Source: a bacterium
GTDB lineage: Bacteria; RBG-13-66-14
Length of the DNA stretch: 6,027 nt
Direction: 5' to 3'
Assembly: GCA_026398675.1 (NCBI GenBank)
Contig: JAPLSK010000182.1
Location: 1 to 6,027 of the forward strand
Positions 1 through 6,027 of this stretch are shown one piece after another (the first letter of the stretch is position 1; each line of letters starts with the position of its first letter). The notes beneath the pieces are model-generated. The model had not been told where the DNA came from, did no database searches, and saw only the letters and a list, made by a program, of their open reading frames with translations. The position numbers were made by a program, and so were the translations under genes.

Positions 1-1416
1 CAGGCTTACGGGATCGCCCTCGCGGTCGGAAATCTTGTAGGCGACGGTGACGTCCTTGGTCTGCTCCGTGGTGATATCGGTGAGCTGGATGCTCGGCGGA
101 TCGGAGTTGTCCACCTGGAAGGGCGCCGTCTGGTCGGGGGCGCCGGTGTCGTTGTCCGCCGGGGTCAGGCGGAAGACGACGGTGGTCGAATCCAGGGTGT
201 CGATGTTGGACTTGGAGTTCCACACCAGGCTGCCCGAGTAGGAGGTGGACGGTATCTTGGTAATGGTGCCGGTGACAGCGGCCTCTTTCCAGGTCACGCC
301 GCCGTCAACGGAGTACTCGGGCGTCAGGCTGATCGGATCGCCCTCGCGGTCCGAAATCTTGTACGCGATAGTGACGTTCGTCGTCTGCTCGGTGGTGATG
401 TCGGTAAGGACGATGGACGGCTCGTCGGAGTTGTCCACCTGGAATACGCCCGTGGAGACCGGCTCGCCGGTGTCGTTATCCGACGGCGTCAGACGGAACT
501 GCACCTCGAAGAGGTCCAGCATGTCCACATCGGACTTGGAATTCCACACCATGGACGCCGAGTAGTCGAGCGTCGCGATGTCCTTGGTGCGGCCCGTGAC
601 CGTCGCCGACTCCCAGGTCTTGCCGCGGTCGCGGCTGAACTCGGGTTTCAGGGAAATCGGGTCGCTCTCGCGGTCCGAAATTCTATATGCGATGACGACG
701 TCGGCCGTCTGCTCGCCCTCGGGGGTCACCAGGACGATGGTCGGAACGTCGGAGTTGTCCAGGCGGAAGGGCCCGGTCACCGCGGCGGCGCCCACGTCGT
801 TGTCCGAGGGAGTGAGCCGGATGGTGACCGTCTCCAGGTCCACCATGTCGGTGTCGTGCTTGGAGTTCCACTCCAGCTTGCCGGTATAGCCGGCGGGCTG
901 GATGCCGTTGGGCTGGCCGATGTCGGCCAGGGCGGTGATGGTGGCCTCGCTCCAGGTCTTCCCTCCGTCGGAGGACCACTCGGGAACGAGGGTGACGGGA
1001 TCGCCCTCGCGGTCGGAAATCCGGTACTCCACCTTCACGTAGCCGCTCTGATCCGCGGTTATCGGGGTGAGGGCCACCGTCGGCGCGTCGGAGTTGTCCA
1101 CCTGGAAGTTCGAGGTGGCGTAGGGCTCGCCCGTGTCGTTGTCCGAGGGGGTAAGCCGGAACTGCACGCCGGAGAGGTCGAACTGATCGGTGTCGGACTT
1201 CGAGTTCCACACGAGGGAACCCGCGTAGCCGGACTGGGCGATGGCCTCCGTCTTTCCGGTCACCGTCGCCGGTTCCCAGGTCTTCCCGCCGTCGCGGCTG
1301 AACTCGGGCTTCAACGAGATAGGATCGCCCTCGCGGTCGGAAATCTGATACGCGATGGTCACGTCCTTGACCTGCTCGCCCGAGGGGGTGGCGACGGTTA
1401 CGGACGGCACGTCGGA
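1..1416 (-). repeat. Highly similar units U11-U15 (residues 1535-2006, last one cut)
   Basis: These units are the most alike. All share I-S-D-R-E-(G/S)-D-P, the four complete ones have (L/V/I)-x-R-L-T-P-(S/A)-D-N-D-(T/V)-G, and all open with S-D-x-P. U11 and U13 are nearly the same through the middle (I-S-L-K-P-E-F-S-R-D), and U14 and U15 share most of their first 35 residues (L-T-D-I-T-T-E-Q-T and A-Y-K-I-S-D-R-E-G-D-P). U12 has five extra residues in the loop before Y-T-G. U15 breaks off at the window edge just before its hairpin, so the array continues to the left. The likeness extends to the DNA and suggests recent amplification. Confidence 0.88.
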
Positions 1417-4400
1417 GTTGTCCACCTGGAACGGGCCTATCTCGAAGGACTTGCCCTCGTCGTTGTCGAAAGGACGCAGGCGGAAGTGGGTCTGGAAGTT
1501 GTCCACCCGGTCCATGTCCACCGCCGACTGCCAGGTGAGGCGCCCCGTGTAGGCCGTCTTGGGGATGGCCTCCACGGCGCCGGAGACGGTGGCCGGTTTC
1601 CATGTTTTTCCGCCGTCCGGGGAGTATTCGGGGACGATGGACAGGGGATCGCCCTCCACGTCGGCCAGGTTGTAGGAAACGACCACGTCGCCGGCCTGCT
1701 CTGCGGTTATGGCCGCGATGGTCACGCTGGGCTCGAAGGAGTTGTCCACCTGGAAGGGCTTGTTCTGGCCGCTTTCGCCGACGTCGTTGTCCGACGGGGT
1801 GACGCGCAGGACGACCTGGCTGGAGTCCACCCCGGGAATGTCGGAGACCGAGTTCCAGACGAGGCTTCCCTCGTAGGGGGTGGGGCCGACGCGATCGGTC
1901 GCGCCGGTGACCGTGGCCGGCTTGAAGGTGGCGCCGCCGTCCAGCGAGTACTCCACCTTCAGTTTCACGTAGTCGTTCTCCCGGTCGTTGACGTTGTACA
2001 CCACGTTCACGTCGCCCGTCTGCTCGCGCTCGTAGTCGGCGACGTTCACCTTCGGCACATGGTTGTTGTCCACCTGGAAGGCGGGCGTGATGCCCGGCTG
2101 GCCGGTGTCGTTGTCCTCGGGGGTGATGCGGAAGACCACCTGAGAGGAGTCCAGACCGTCCATGTCCGCCACCGATTCCCAAACGAGCTCGCCGGTGTAG
2201 GCGGCGATGGTGAGGCCCTTGGTGGTGGCCTCCTTCCAGGTGGCGCCGCCGTCGGTGGAGTACTCGGGCAGGATGGCCGTGATGTCGCCCTCGTCGTCGA
2301 AGAGGGAGTAGTGGATGACGACGTCGCCCTCCTGCTCGCCCTGGACGGGGTCCAGCTTGGCGCTTGGGACGGCGTTGTTGTCGAGGTGGAAGGGTCCGAC
2401 CCTGACCTCCGCGCCCGGGTCGTTGTCCGCCGGGGTTAGCCGGAAGACCAGGGTGTTCAAGTCGGCGCCCAGGAGGTCCGTCTTCGAATTCCAGACCACG
2501 CGGCCGTGGTAGAGCTCCGGCGTCAGCTTGGTCAGTTGGCCCGTGGTGGTGGCGGGCTCCCAGTAGTTGCCGCCGTCCTGGGAGTACTCGGCCTTGAGGG
2601 ATAGCGTGTCACTCTCGACGTCGGCCAGGGTGTAATCGAAGGCGATGTCGTCGGTCTGCTCGCCCGTGAGCACCGTGGCGATTTTGATGGTGGGCTCGAA
2701 GCTGTTGTCCACCTGGAAGGCGCCGATGGAACCGCTCGTGCCCTCGTCGTTGTCGAAGGGCCGGATGCGGAAGTGGATGTCGGTCTGGTCGGTGCCGCCC
2801 GTGTCGGAGGCCGAGTTCCACACGATGGTGCCCGCATAGGCGGAGGAGGGAATGCCCGTGGTCTGCCCGGTCACCGTCGCCGGCTTGTAGGTTGCGCCGT
2901 CGTCGTCGGAGTACTCGCTGACGATGGAAAGCGGGTCCCCCTCGCGGTCGGCGAGCTTGTAACTGATGGGGATGTCGGCGGTCACCTCTTGGGTGACGGC
3001 GGTGAGCATGACCGACGGCGGCTGGGAGTTGTCCACCCAGAACGCACCGGTCTGGGCGGCGTCTCCGGTGTCGTTGTCGCTGACGGTGAGCCGGAAGACT
3101 ATGTTCTTCTGGTCGCGACCGTCGAAGTCTTTGATGGAGTTCCAGGTTATCACGCCGCGGTACGCGTCGGGTCCTATCCCGGTGGTCGTACCGGTCACCG
3201 CGGCCGGCTTGAAGCTCGCGCCGCCGTCGTCGGACCACTCGGCGTGAATCGCCAGCATGTCGTGCTCGCGGTCGTCCAGGACGTAACTGATCGGGATGTC
3301 CGCGGTGGACTCCGCGATGATGTTGTCCACCACGAGGGTCGGCGTGGCGTCGTTGTCCAGGCGGAAGGCCAGGGTGGTGGAGGGCGATTCGCTGACGTCG
3401 TTGTCCTGGGCGGTAAGACGGAGCATCGTCCGCGGAGAATCCACCTGGTCGGCGTCTATGACCGAAAGCCAGGTGACGGTCAGGCTCGGTAATGCCGAGT
3501 TGTATCCGCGGACGAGGGATTTGTCCAGCGGCTCGATGGACTCCTTCGTCGTGGCCGGTCTCCAGGTGGAGCCGCCGTCGGTGGAGTAATTGAGGACGAT
3601 GTCGCAGATGTCGTTCTCGTGGTCGGATATGGAGAAGGTCAGCAGAACCTCGCCCGCAACCTCCTGGGCGATGTCCACCACGTGGGCCGTCGGCGGGGCG
3701 TTGTTGTCCACCTGGAACGGGACGGTGTCGTCCTCCTCACCCTCGTCCAGGTCGCTGGCGATGATGCGGAACTGGATGGCCGACTCGTCCAGAGTGGGCA
3801 GGTCCTTGTCGTAGCGCCAGACCAGGAGGCCCTTGGACCCGTCCGGGGAGGAGGGGACGCCGGATATCTTGCCCTCCACGGTGGCCTCGGACCATGTCTG
3901 GCCGAAATCCTTGGAGAAGTAGCACGCCAGGCTGCAGGAGTCGCTCTCCTCGTCCATCACCTCGAAATTGACGTCCACTTTGCCGTACTGCTCGCCGGTG
4001 AGGTTCTCCACGTACATCGTCGGCGGCTGGTTGTTGTCCAGGACGAAGGGGCCGAGCACGGCCCGCTCGCCGGTATCGCGATCCGAGGGGGTGACGGAGA
4101 AGAGGCACTTTTCGATATGCTGGTTGGGCAGGTCGGCCATGGAGTCCCACCACAGTTGGTCGGTGTAGTGGGCCTTGTCTATGTAGTCGGTGTTGCCCTC
4201 GATCCAGGCCTTGTGCCAGGAGGCGCCGCCGTCAATGGAGTACTCGGCCACGAAGGAGAGCTCATCCGCCTCGTCGTCCGCAAGCACGTAGTCTATGAAG
4301 ACGTCCTCGGTCTGCTCGCCCTCCAGCGGCTCGAAGGCCACGCGGGGCGGGTTGTTGTTGTCCAGGTGGATGATGGGGGACTCGATGGCGCGCCCCAGGC

Positions 4401-6018
4401 CCGAGTGGTCCTTGGGCATGAGCTTGATCTTGACGTCGGTGTCCTCGAAGTGGTCCAGGTCGTCCCGGCTGTGCCAGGTGAGAGTGCCGTTGTACTGGCT
4501 CTTGGACAGCCCCTCCACCTGACCGGCGGTCGTGGCGTACTGCCAGTAGAGGCCCGAGTCGACGGTGAACAGCACCTTGAGGTCCACCGGGTCGCTCTGA
4601 CGGTCCTCGATGTGGTAGTGGATGACGACGTCGCCGGTCTGCTCGCCCTCGATGGGGTCAATGGTGACATTGGGCACCTCGCCGTGGCCGTAGAGGGTGA
4701 CGTGGGAGGGGTTGTTCAGGAACATGGGCCAGGGCTGGTTCGTCGCGCGATAAGACCCGCTCCCCATCTCGATGCATTCGATTTTCCCGGCGAAGTTCGT
4801 GCCATAGACTATCTCGGTGGCTCCGTTCCCATCCAGGTCGCCGATGGCGGGGGTGCTGCGGATGGGGAAGCCCTGCATCCCGGTCCAGGGGAAACCGGAG
4901 ACCTCGAGGCCGGTGGTCTCCCAGGCGTAGATGACGCCGTCCTCGGCGCCGACGACGATGTCTATGTAGCCGTTGCCGTCTATGTCGCCGATACTGGTCG
5001 AGCCCTTGATCGGGGAGGGAGAGCCGCCGTCCACCGGGGTGGCCTCGAGGGGGAAGCCGGGCACCGAACGCCCGTCCTCCTTGAAGGCGTACACGCGTCC
5101 GTCGCCCGAGGCGATGACCACCTCCACAACGCCGTCTCCGTCCACGTCGGCAAAGGCGGGCGACGATTGGAAGATGCGGTACTCGGTGGTCACCGGCCAG
5201 CCCGGCATGAGCATCCCGTTGGGCTTCCAGGCGTAAACCTTAAAGTCGTAACTGCCGACGACTATTTCCAGGTACCCGTCGGAGTCTAGATCGCCCAGGG
5301 CCGGCGAGCTCTTCACGGAGAAATCGGTGTGCTGGGGCCAACCCTCGAGGGTGGTGCCGTCGTTGTTGAGGGCGTGGACGACACCGTTGTCGTCTCCGAT
5401 AACAATCTCCAGCTTGCCGTCGTCGTCTATGTCGCCCACGGTGGGGGAGCTCTCGCTGGGCGCGCCCAGGTTGTAGGGGAAGCCGGAGAGAGCGTTGCCG
5501 CGGTAGTCCCAGCCGTAGAGGTTGCCGTCCTGGCTGGCGATGAAGACGTCCGCGAGGCCGTTGTCGTCCATGTCCGCGATGACCGCGGAGCCGCGGACGG
5601 GACCCCCGGTGGTCTTGGGCCATCCCGGGACGCTGGTGCCCGAGTTTTCGACGGCGTACACCTTGCCGTCCTCGGAGCCGAAAACTATCTCGGGTCGGCT
5701 GTCCCCGTCTATATCTCCCGCCGCCGGCGAACTGAAAACGGGTCCGCCGGTCTGGACGAACCAGGAGATGAGGAAGGAGCCGCCGCTCGAGCGGTAGGCA
5801 TAAACGCGGCCGCCACCGGAACCGATGACGACCTCGGGGTGCCCGTCGCTATCAAGATCCACTAGGCAGGGGCTGGACTCTACGACCTGGTCGGCTTCGA
5901 GGTCGGCGTCGGTCCGCGCCACCCACTTCGAAGTGACGCCCAGGGCCGACGTCGTCAGGAGGAAGGTCAGGATGACAACCGCGGGGATACCGAGCGACGA
6001 CCTGTGGGTAAAATTCAT
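1..6018 (-). CDS. Giant secreted FG-GAP/VCBS beta-propeller protein with tandem Ig-like repeats (3' end beyond window)
   Basis: The frame is open from the ATG at 6018-6016 to base 1, giving 2,006 codons with no stop, and it continues past the window. In order, the protein has a signal peptide (residues 1-27), an FG-GAP/VCBS propeller (about 43-446) and 14 complete Ig-like units plus a partial fifteenth (447-2006). The start is chosen because it places a good signal peptide directly at the N-terminus. Only 9 bases precede it, and they show no clear Shine-Dalgarno sequence. The repeats keep one phase throughout, so no frameshift is present. The product is probably exported and acts at the surface or outside the cell, as an adhesin, binding protein or structural stalk. 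No catalytic residues are recognised and no ligand can be named. Any C-terminal anchor or sorting domain would lie beyond base 1. The reading frame is near certain; the function is tentative. Confidence 0.96.
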   Translation of the reverse strand, partial: MNFTHRSSLGIPAVVILTFLLTTSALGVTSKWVARTDADLEADQVVESSPCLVDLDSDGHPEVVIGSGGGRVYAYRSSGGSFLISWFVQTGGPVFSSPAAGDIDGDSRPEIVFGSEDGKVYAVENSGTSVPGWPKTTGGPVRGSAVIADMDDNGLADVFIASQDGNLYGWDYRGNALSGFPYNLGAPSESSPTVGDIDDDGKLEIVIGDDNGVVHALNNDGTTLEGWPQHTDFSVKSSPALGDLDSDGYLEIVVGSYDFKVYAWKPNGMLMPGWPVTTEYRIFQSSPAFADVDGDGVVEVVIASGDGRVYAFKEDGRSVPGFPLEATPVDGGSPSPIKGSTSIGDIDGNGYIDIVVGAEDGVIYAWETTGLEVSGFPWTGMQGFPIRSTPAIGDLDGNGATEIVYGTNFAGKIECIEMGSGSYRATNQPWPMFLNNPSHVTLYGHGEVPNVTIDPIEGEQTGDVVIHYHIEDRQSDPVDLKVLFTVDSGLYWQYATTAGQVEGLSKSQYNGTLTWHSRDDLDHFEDTDVKIKLMPKDHSGLGRAIESPIIHLDNNNPPRVAFEPLEGEQTEDVFIDYVLADDEADELSFVAEYSIDGGASWHKAWIEGNTDYIDKAHYTDQLWWDSMADLPNQHIEKCLFSVTPSDRDTGERAVLGPFVLDNNQPPTMYVENLTGEQYGKVDVNFEVMDEESDSCSLACYFSKDFGQTWSEATVEGKISGVPSSPDGSKGLLVWRYDKDLPTLDESAIQFRIIASDLDEGEEDDTVPFQVDNNAPPTAHVVDIAQEVAGEVLLTFSISDHENDICDIVLNYSTDGGSTWRPATTKESIEPLDKSLVRGYNSALPSLTVTWLSVIDADQVDSPRTMLRLTAQDNDVSESPSTTLAFRLDNDATPTLVVDNIIAESTADIPISYVLDDREHDMLAIHAEWSDDGGASFKPAAVTGTTTGIGPDAYRGVITWNSIKDFDGRDQKNIVFRLTVSDNDTGDAAQTGAFWVDNSQPPSVMLTAVTQEVTADIPISYKLADREGDPLSIVSEYSDDDGATYKPATVTGQTTGIPSSAYAGTIVWNSASDTGGTDQTDIHFRIRPFDNDEGTSGSIGAFQVDNSFEPTIKIATVLTGEQTDDIAFDYTLADVESDTLSLKAEYSQDGGNYWEPATTTGQLTKLTPELYHGRVVWNSKTDLLGADLNTLVFRLTPADNDPGAEVRVGPFHLDNNAVPSAKLDPVQGEQEGDVVIHYSLFDDEGDITAILPEYSTDGGATWKEATTKGLTIAAYTGELVWESVADMDGLDSSQVVFRITPEDNDTGQPGITPAFQVDNNHVPKVNVADYEREQTGDVNVVYNVNDRENDYVKLKVEYSLDGGATFKPATVTGATDRVGPTPYEGSLVWNSVSDIPGVDSSQVVLRVTPSDNDVGESGQNKPFQVDNSFEPSVTIAAITAEQAGDVVVSYNLADVEGDPLSIVPEYSPDGGKTWKPATVSGAVEAIPKTAYTGRLTWQSAVDMDRVDNFQTHFRLRPFDNDEGKSFEIGPFQVDNSDVPSVTVATPSGEQVKDVTIAYQISDREGDPISLKPEFSRDGGKTWEPATVTGKTEAIAQSGYAGSLVWNSKSDTDQFDLSGVQFRLTPSDNDTGEPYATSNFQVDNSDAPTVALTPITADQSGYVKVEYRISDREGDPVTLVPEWSSDGGKTWSEATITALADIGQPNGIQPAGYTGKLEWNSKHDTDMVDLETVTIRLTPSDNDVGAAAVTGPFRLDNSDVPTIVLVTPEGEQTADVVIAYRISDRESDPISLKPEFSRDRGKTWESATVTGRTKDIATLDYSASMVWNSKSDVDMLDLFEVQFRLTPSDNDTGEPVSTGVFQVDNSDEPSIVLTDITTEQTTNVTIAYKISDREGDPISLTPEYSVDGGVTWKEAAVTGTITKIPSTSYSGSLVWNSKSNIDTLDSTTVVFRLTPADNDTGAPDQTAPFQVDNSDPPSIQLTDITTEQTKDVTVAYKISDREGDPVSL
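11..1341 (-). repeat. Dispersed near-identical 20-bp DNA segments inside units U11, U12, U14 and U15
   Basis: On the plus strand the 20-mer ggatcgccctcgcggtcgga is exact at 11-30, 998-1017 and 1322-1341, and is present with one mismatch at 335-354. It encodes S-D-R-E-G-D-P on the minus strand. The intervals are 324, 663 (324 + 339) and 324 bp, matching unit lengths. A second word, the 15-mer gttgtccacctggaa encoding F-Q-V-D-N, is exact at 106, 430, 1093, 1417, 1741, 2065, 2704 and 3703. These short direct repeats could promote slippage or unequal recombination, and could also cause assembly collapse. Confidence 0.9.
1417..3351 (-). repeat. Intermediate units U5-U10 (residues 890-1534)
   Basis: All six carry D-N-D-x-G, the S-x-D-x-G-x-x-(W/F/Y) hairpin and a W-x-S strand. 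Sub-similarities cross the order of the units. U5 and U6 share an A-D-I-P-I-S-Y strand. U6 and U10 share L-A-D-x-E-G-D-P-L-S-I-V and R-P-F-D-N-D-E-G. U7 and U10 both open with S-F-E-P. U8 is the shortest unit at 104 residues, having lost four residues from the loop before Y-T-G. U5 and U9 have Phe, and U6 Tyr, instead of Trp at the hairpin end. The mosaic pattern suggests past duplication or recombination between units. Confidence 0.85.
3352..4680 (-). repeat. Divergent propeller-proximal units U1-U4 (residues 447-889)
   Basis: These four units keep the framework but differ most from the consensus. U1 has a degenerate hairpin (T-V-D-S-G-L-Y-W) and has lost D-N-D-x-G, reading K-D-H-S-G. U2 has S-D-R-D-T-G and U3 S-D-L-D-E-G at that place. 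U3 replaces the usual W-N-S by W-R-Y. U2, U3 and U4 contain the only cysteines of the visible stalk: one in U2 (K-C-L-F), two in U3 (S-D-S-C-S-L-A-C-Y-F) and one in U4 (N-D-I-C-D). U4 is the longest unit at 117 residues, mainly through an expanded loop. The divergence fits older copies or a specialised neck next to the propeller. Confidence 0.85.
4681..4740 (-). other. Propeller closing segment (W-P-M-F motif) and linker to the repeat stalk
   Basis: Residues 427-446 read N-Q-P-W-P-M-F-L-N-N-P-S-H followed by a short Val/Leu/Tyr/Gly linker. A P-W-P-M-F segment followed by Asp/Asn and His commonly ends secreted bacterial FG-GAP, VCBS and PQQ-like propellers, where it likely completes the last blade. 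The usual H-D-x-x-H-T-G ending is altered here to N-N-P-S-H. The first stalk unit starts at Glu447, so this segment marks the head-to-stalk boundary. Confidence 0.75.
4681..5892 (-). other. FG-GAP/VCBS-type beta-propeller domain with eight calcium-loop motifs (residues ~43-446)
   Basis: Eight consecutive segments follow the pattern S-S-P-x-x-x-D-(I/L/V)-D-x-(D/N)-G-x-x-(E/D)-(I/V)-V-x-G-x-x-(D/N)-G-x-(V/I)-Y-A, typical of FG-GAP/VCBS blades. The acidic loops begin at D54, D102, D149, D196, D243, D291, D345 and D394, each nine residues long and ending in E or D (E62, E110, D157, E204, E251, E299, D353, E402). In this family such loops bind calcium. Most blades end in G-(W/F)-P. The spacing between loops is 47-49 residues except 54 between the sixth and seventh, where a Gly/Ser/Pro-rich stretch (about 327-338) is inserted. 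The second loop has Ser in place of Gly (DIDGDSRPE). The fold is probably a seven- or eight-bladed propeller; the exact number depends on how the ends close. It is likely the binding head of the protein. Confidence 0.92.
5938..6018 (-). other. Sec-type signal peptide (residues 1-27)
   Basis: The N-terminus has a short polar region with His5 and Arg6, then a hydrophobic core at about residues 11-25 (IPAVVILTFLLTTSA). A small-residue cleavage site follows, with Ala25 at -3 and Gly27 at -1, and mature protein probably begins at Val28. There is no lipobox cysteine near the cleavage site, so this looks like signal peptidase I processing rather than a lipoprotein. It implies export across the inner membrane. 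The final location depends on the unseen C-terminus. Confidence 0.88.
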
Positions 6019-6027
6019 AGGTTGACC

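Larger units (their letters stand above)
1..4680 (-). repeat. Tandem array of ~108-residue Ig-like units: 14 complete plus one partial
   Basis: Each unit ends in F-x-(V/L)-D-N, or a close variant, directly followed by x-x-x-P of the next. Units in protein order: U1 4680-4357, U2 4356-4033, U3 4032-3703, U4 3702-3352, U5 3351-3028, U6 3027-2704, U7 2703-2377, U8 2376-2065, U9 2064-1741, U10 1740-1417, U11 1416-1093, U12 1092-754, U13 753-430, U14 429-106, U15 105-1 (cut). Lengths are 108 residues in nine units, otherwise 110 (U3), 117 (U4), 109 (U7), 104 (U8) and 113 (U12). Shared landmarks in order are x-P near residue 4, E-Q-T-x-D-V near 14, D-x-E-x-D near 27, the hairpin S-x-D-x-G-x-T-W near 40, P-A-T-V-T-G, Y-x-G-x-(L/I)-x-W-x-S, F-R-L-x-P-x-D-N-D-x-G, and the terminal F-Q-V-D-N. 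Alternating hydrophobics suggest a beta-sandwich of Ig or fibronectin-III type; that fold is inferred. The array probably forms a stalk. Confidence 0.95.

Noticed and set aside
1..1431. CRISPR array or other DNA-level repeat element, suggested by short identical words at regular intervals
   Set aside because: The interval is 324 bp, the copies sit in one reading frame and encode conserved protein motifs, and the bases between them are coding and related to each other.
683..2182. Minus-strand open frame of 499 codons in another phase (also 2609-3238, 3737-4153 and 5240-5623)
   Set aside because: The translations are Arg/Gly/Pro/His-rich, as expected from an off-frame reading of a GC-rich gene. 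They overlap the well-supported frame completely.
856..2439. Long open frame on the plus strand (527 codons), with similar ones at 2773-3492, 3619-5289 and 5329-5865
   Set aside because: They are in codon register with the minus-strand gene. That gene is rich in GNC codons (Asp, Val, Gly, Ala), whose reverse complements are again GNC, so the antisense frame stays open and reads as a low-complexity Val/Gly/Asp/Leu-rich protein. No domain or start signal supports them.
3352..4032. Frameshift or pseudogene in U3-U4, suspected from their unusual lengths
   Set aside because: The extra residues are whole codons in a loop, and the landmarks before and after remain in the same phase.
106..4680. Sialidase or other Asp-box glycosidase propeller, suggested by the recurring S-x-D-G-G-x-T-W
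   Set aside because: The spacing of about 108 residues is about twice a propeller blade, the rest of the unit looks like an Ig-type sandwich, and no catalytic Arg triad, Tyr or Glu signature is recognisable.
5866..5868. Lipoprotein attachment at Cys51
   Set aside because: It lies about 24 residues after the predicted cleavage site and the preceding residues (S-S-P) do not form a lipobox.
6019..6027. Ribosome binding site upstream of the ATG
   Set aside because: Only 9 bases are available (minus strand GGTCAACCT), and they contain no convincing GGAGG-like sequence, so nothing can be claimed.

Overview
The window holds one very large gene and almost nothing else. Read on the minus strand, a single reading frame starts at an ATG at 6018-6016 and stays open, without one stop, to base 1. 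That is 2,006 codons, and the gene runs off the left edge, so its C-terminus and true length are unknown. I checked it by splitting every 60-base line into in-frame triplets and looking for the reverse complements of the three stop codons; none is present. Only 9 bases lie upstream of the start, so no promoter or neighbouring gene can be seen.

The protein is exported and modular. Residues 1-27 form a Sec-type signal peptide. Residues about 43-446 are a beta-propeller of the FG-GAP/VCBS (integrin-alpha-like) type, with eight copies of a nine-residue D-x-D-x-(D/N) calcium-loop motif spaced 47-54 residues apart, ending in the W-P-M-F closing segment common in this family. From residue 447 to the window edge comes a tandem array of Ig-like modules of about 108 residues: 14 complete units plus the first 35 residues of a fifteenth. 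Nine of the 14 complete units are exactly 108 residues (324 bp). Each complete unit carries an Asp-box-like S-x-D-x-G-x-x-W hairpin and several acidic motifs.

The likely picture is a secreted or surface-attached protein with a propeller head on a long, possibly calcium-stiffened stalk that could serve in adhesion or binding. The architecture supports this; no substrate or partner can be named. Units near the propeller are divergent, and those near the left edge are much alike, which suggests more recent expansion there. Nearly all unit length variation falls in one loop.

The host looks like a GC-rich bacterium. Giant secreted propeller-plus-Ig proteins are frequent in FCB-group and candidate-phylum bacteria, and ATA isoleucine codons recur here, which is uncommon in GC-rich Proteobacteria and Actinobacteria. 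That placement is only an inference. No RNA gene, mobile element, CRISPR array, terminator or second gene was found. Long open frames on the plus strand are antisense shadows of the repeat-rich gene.
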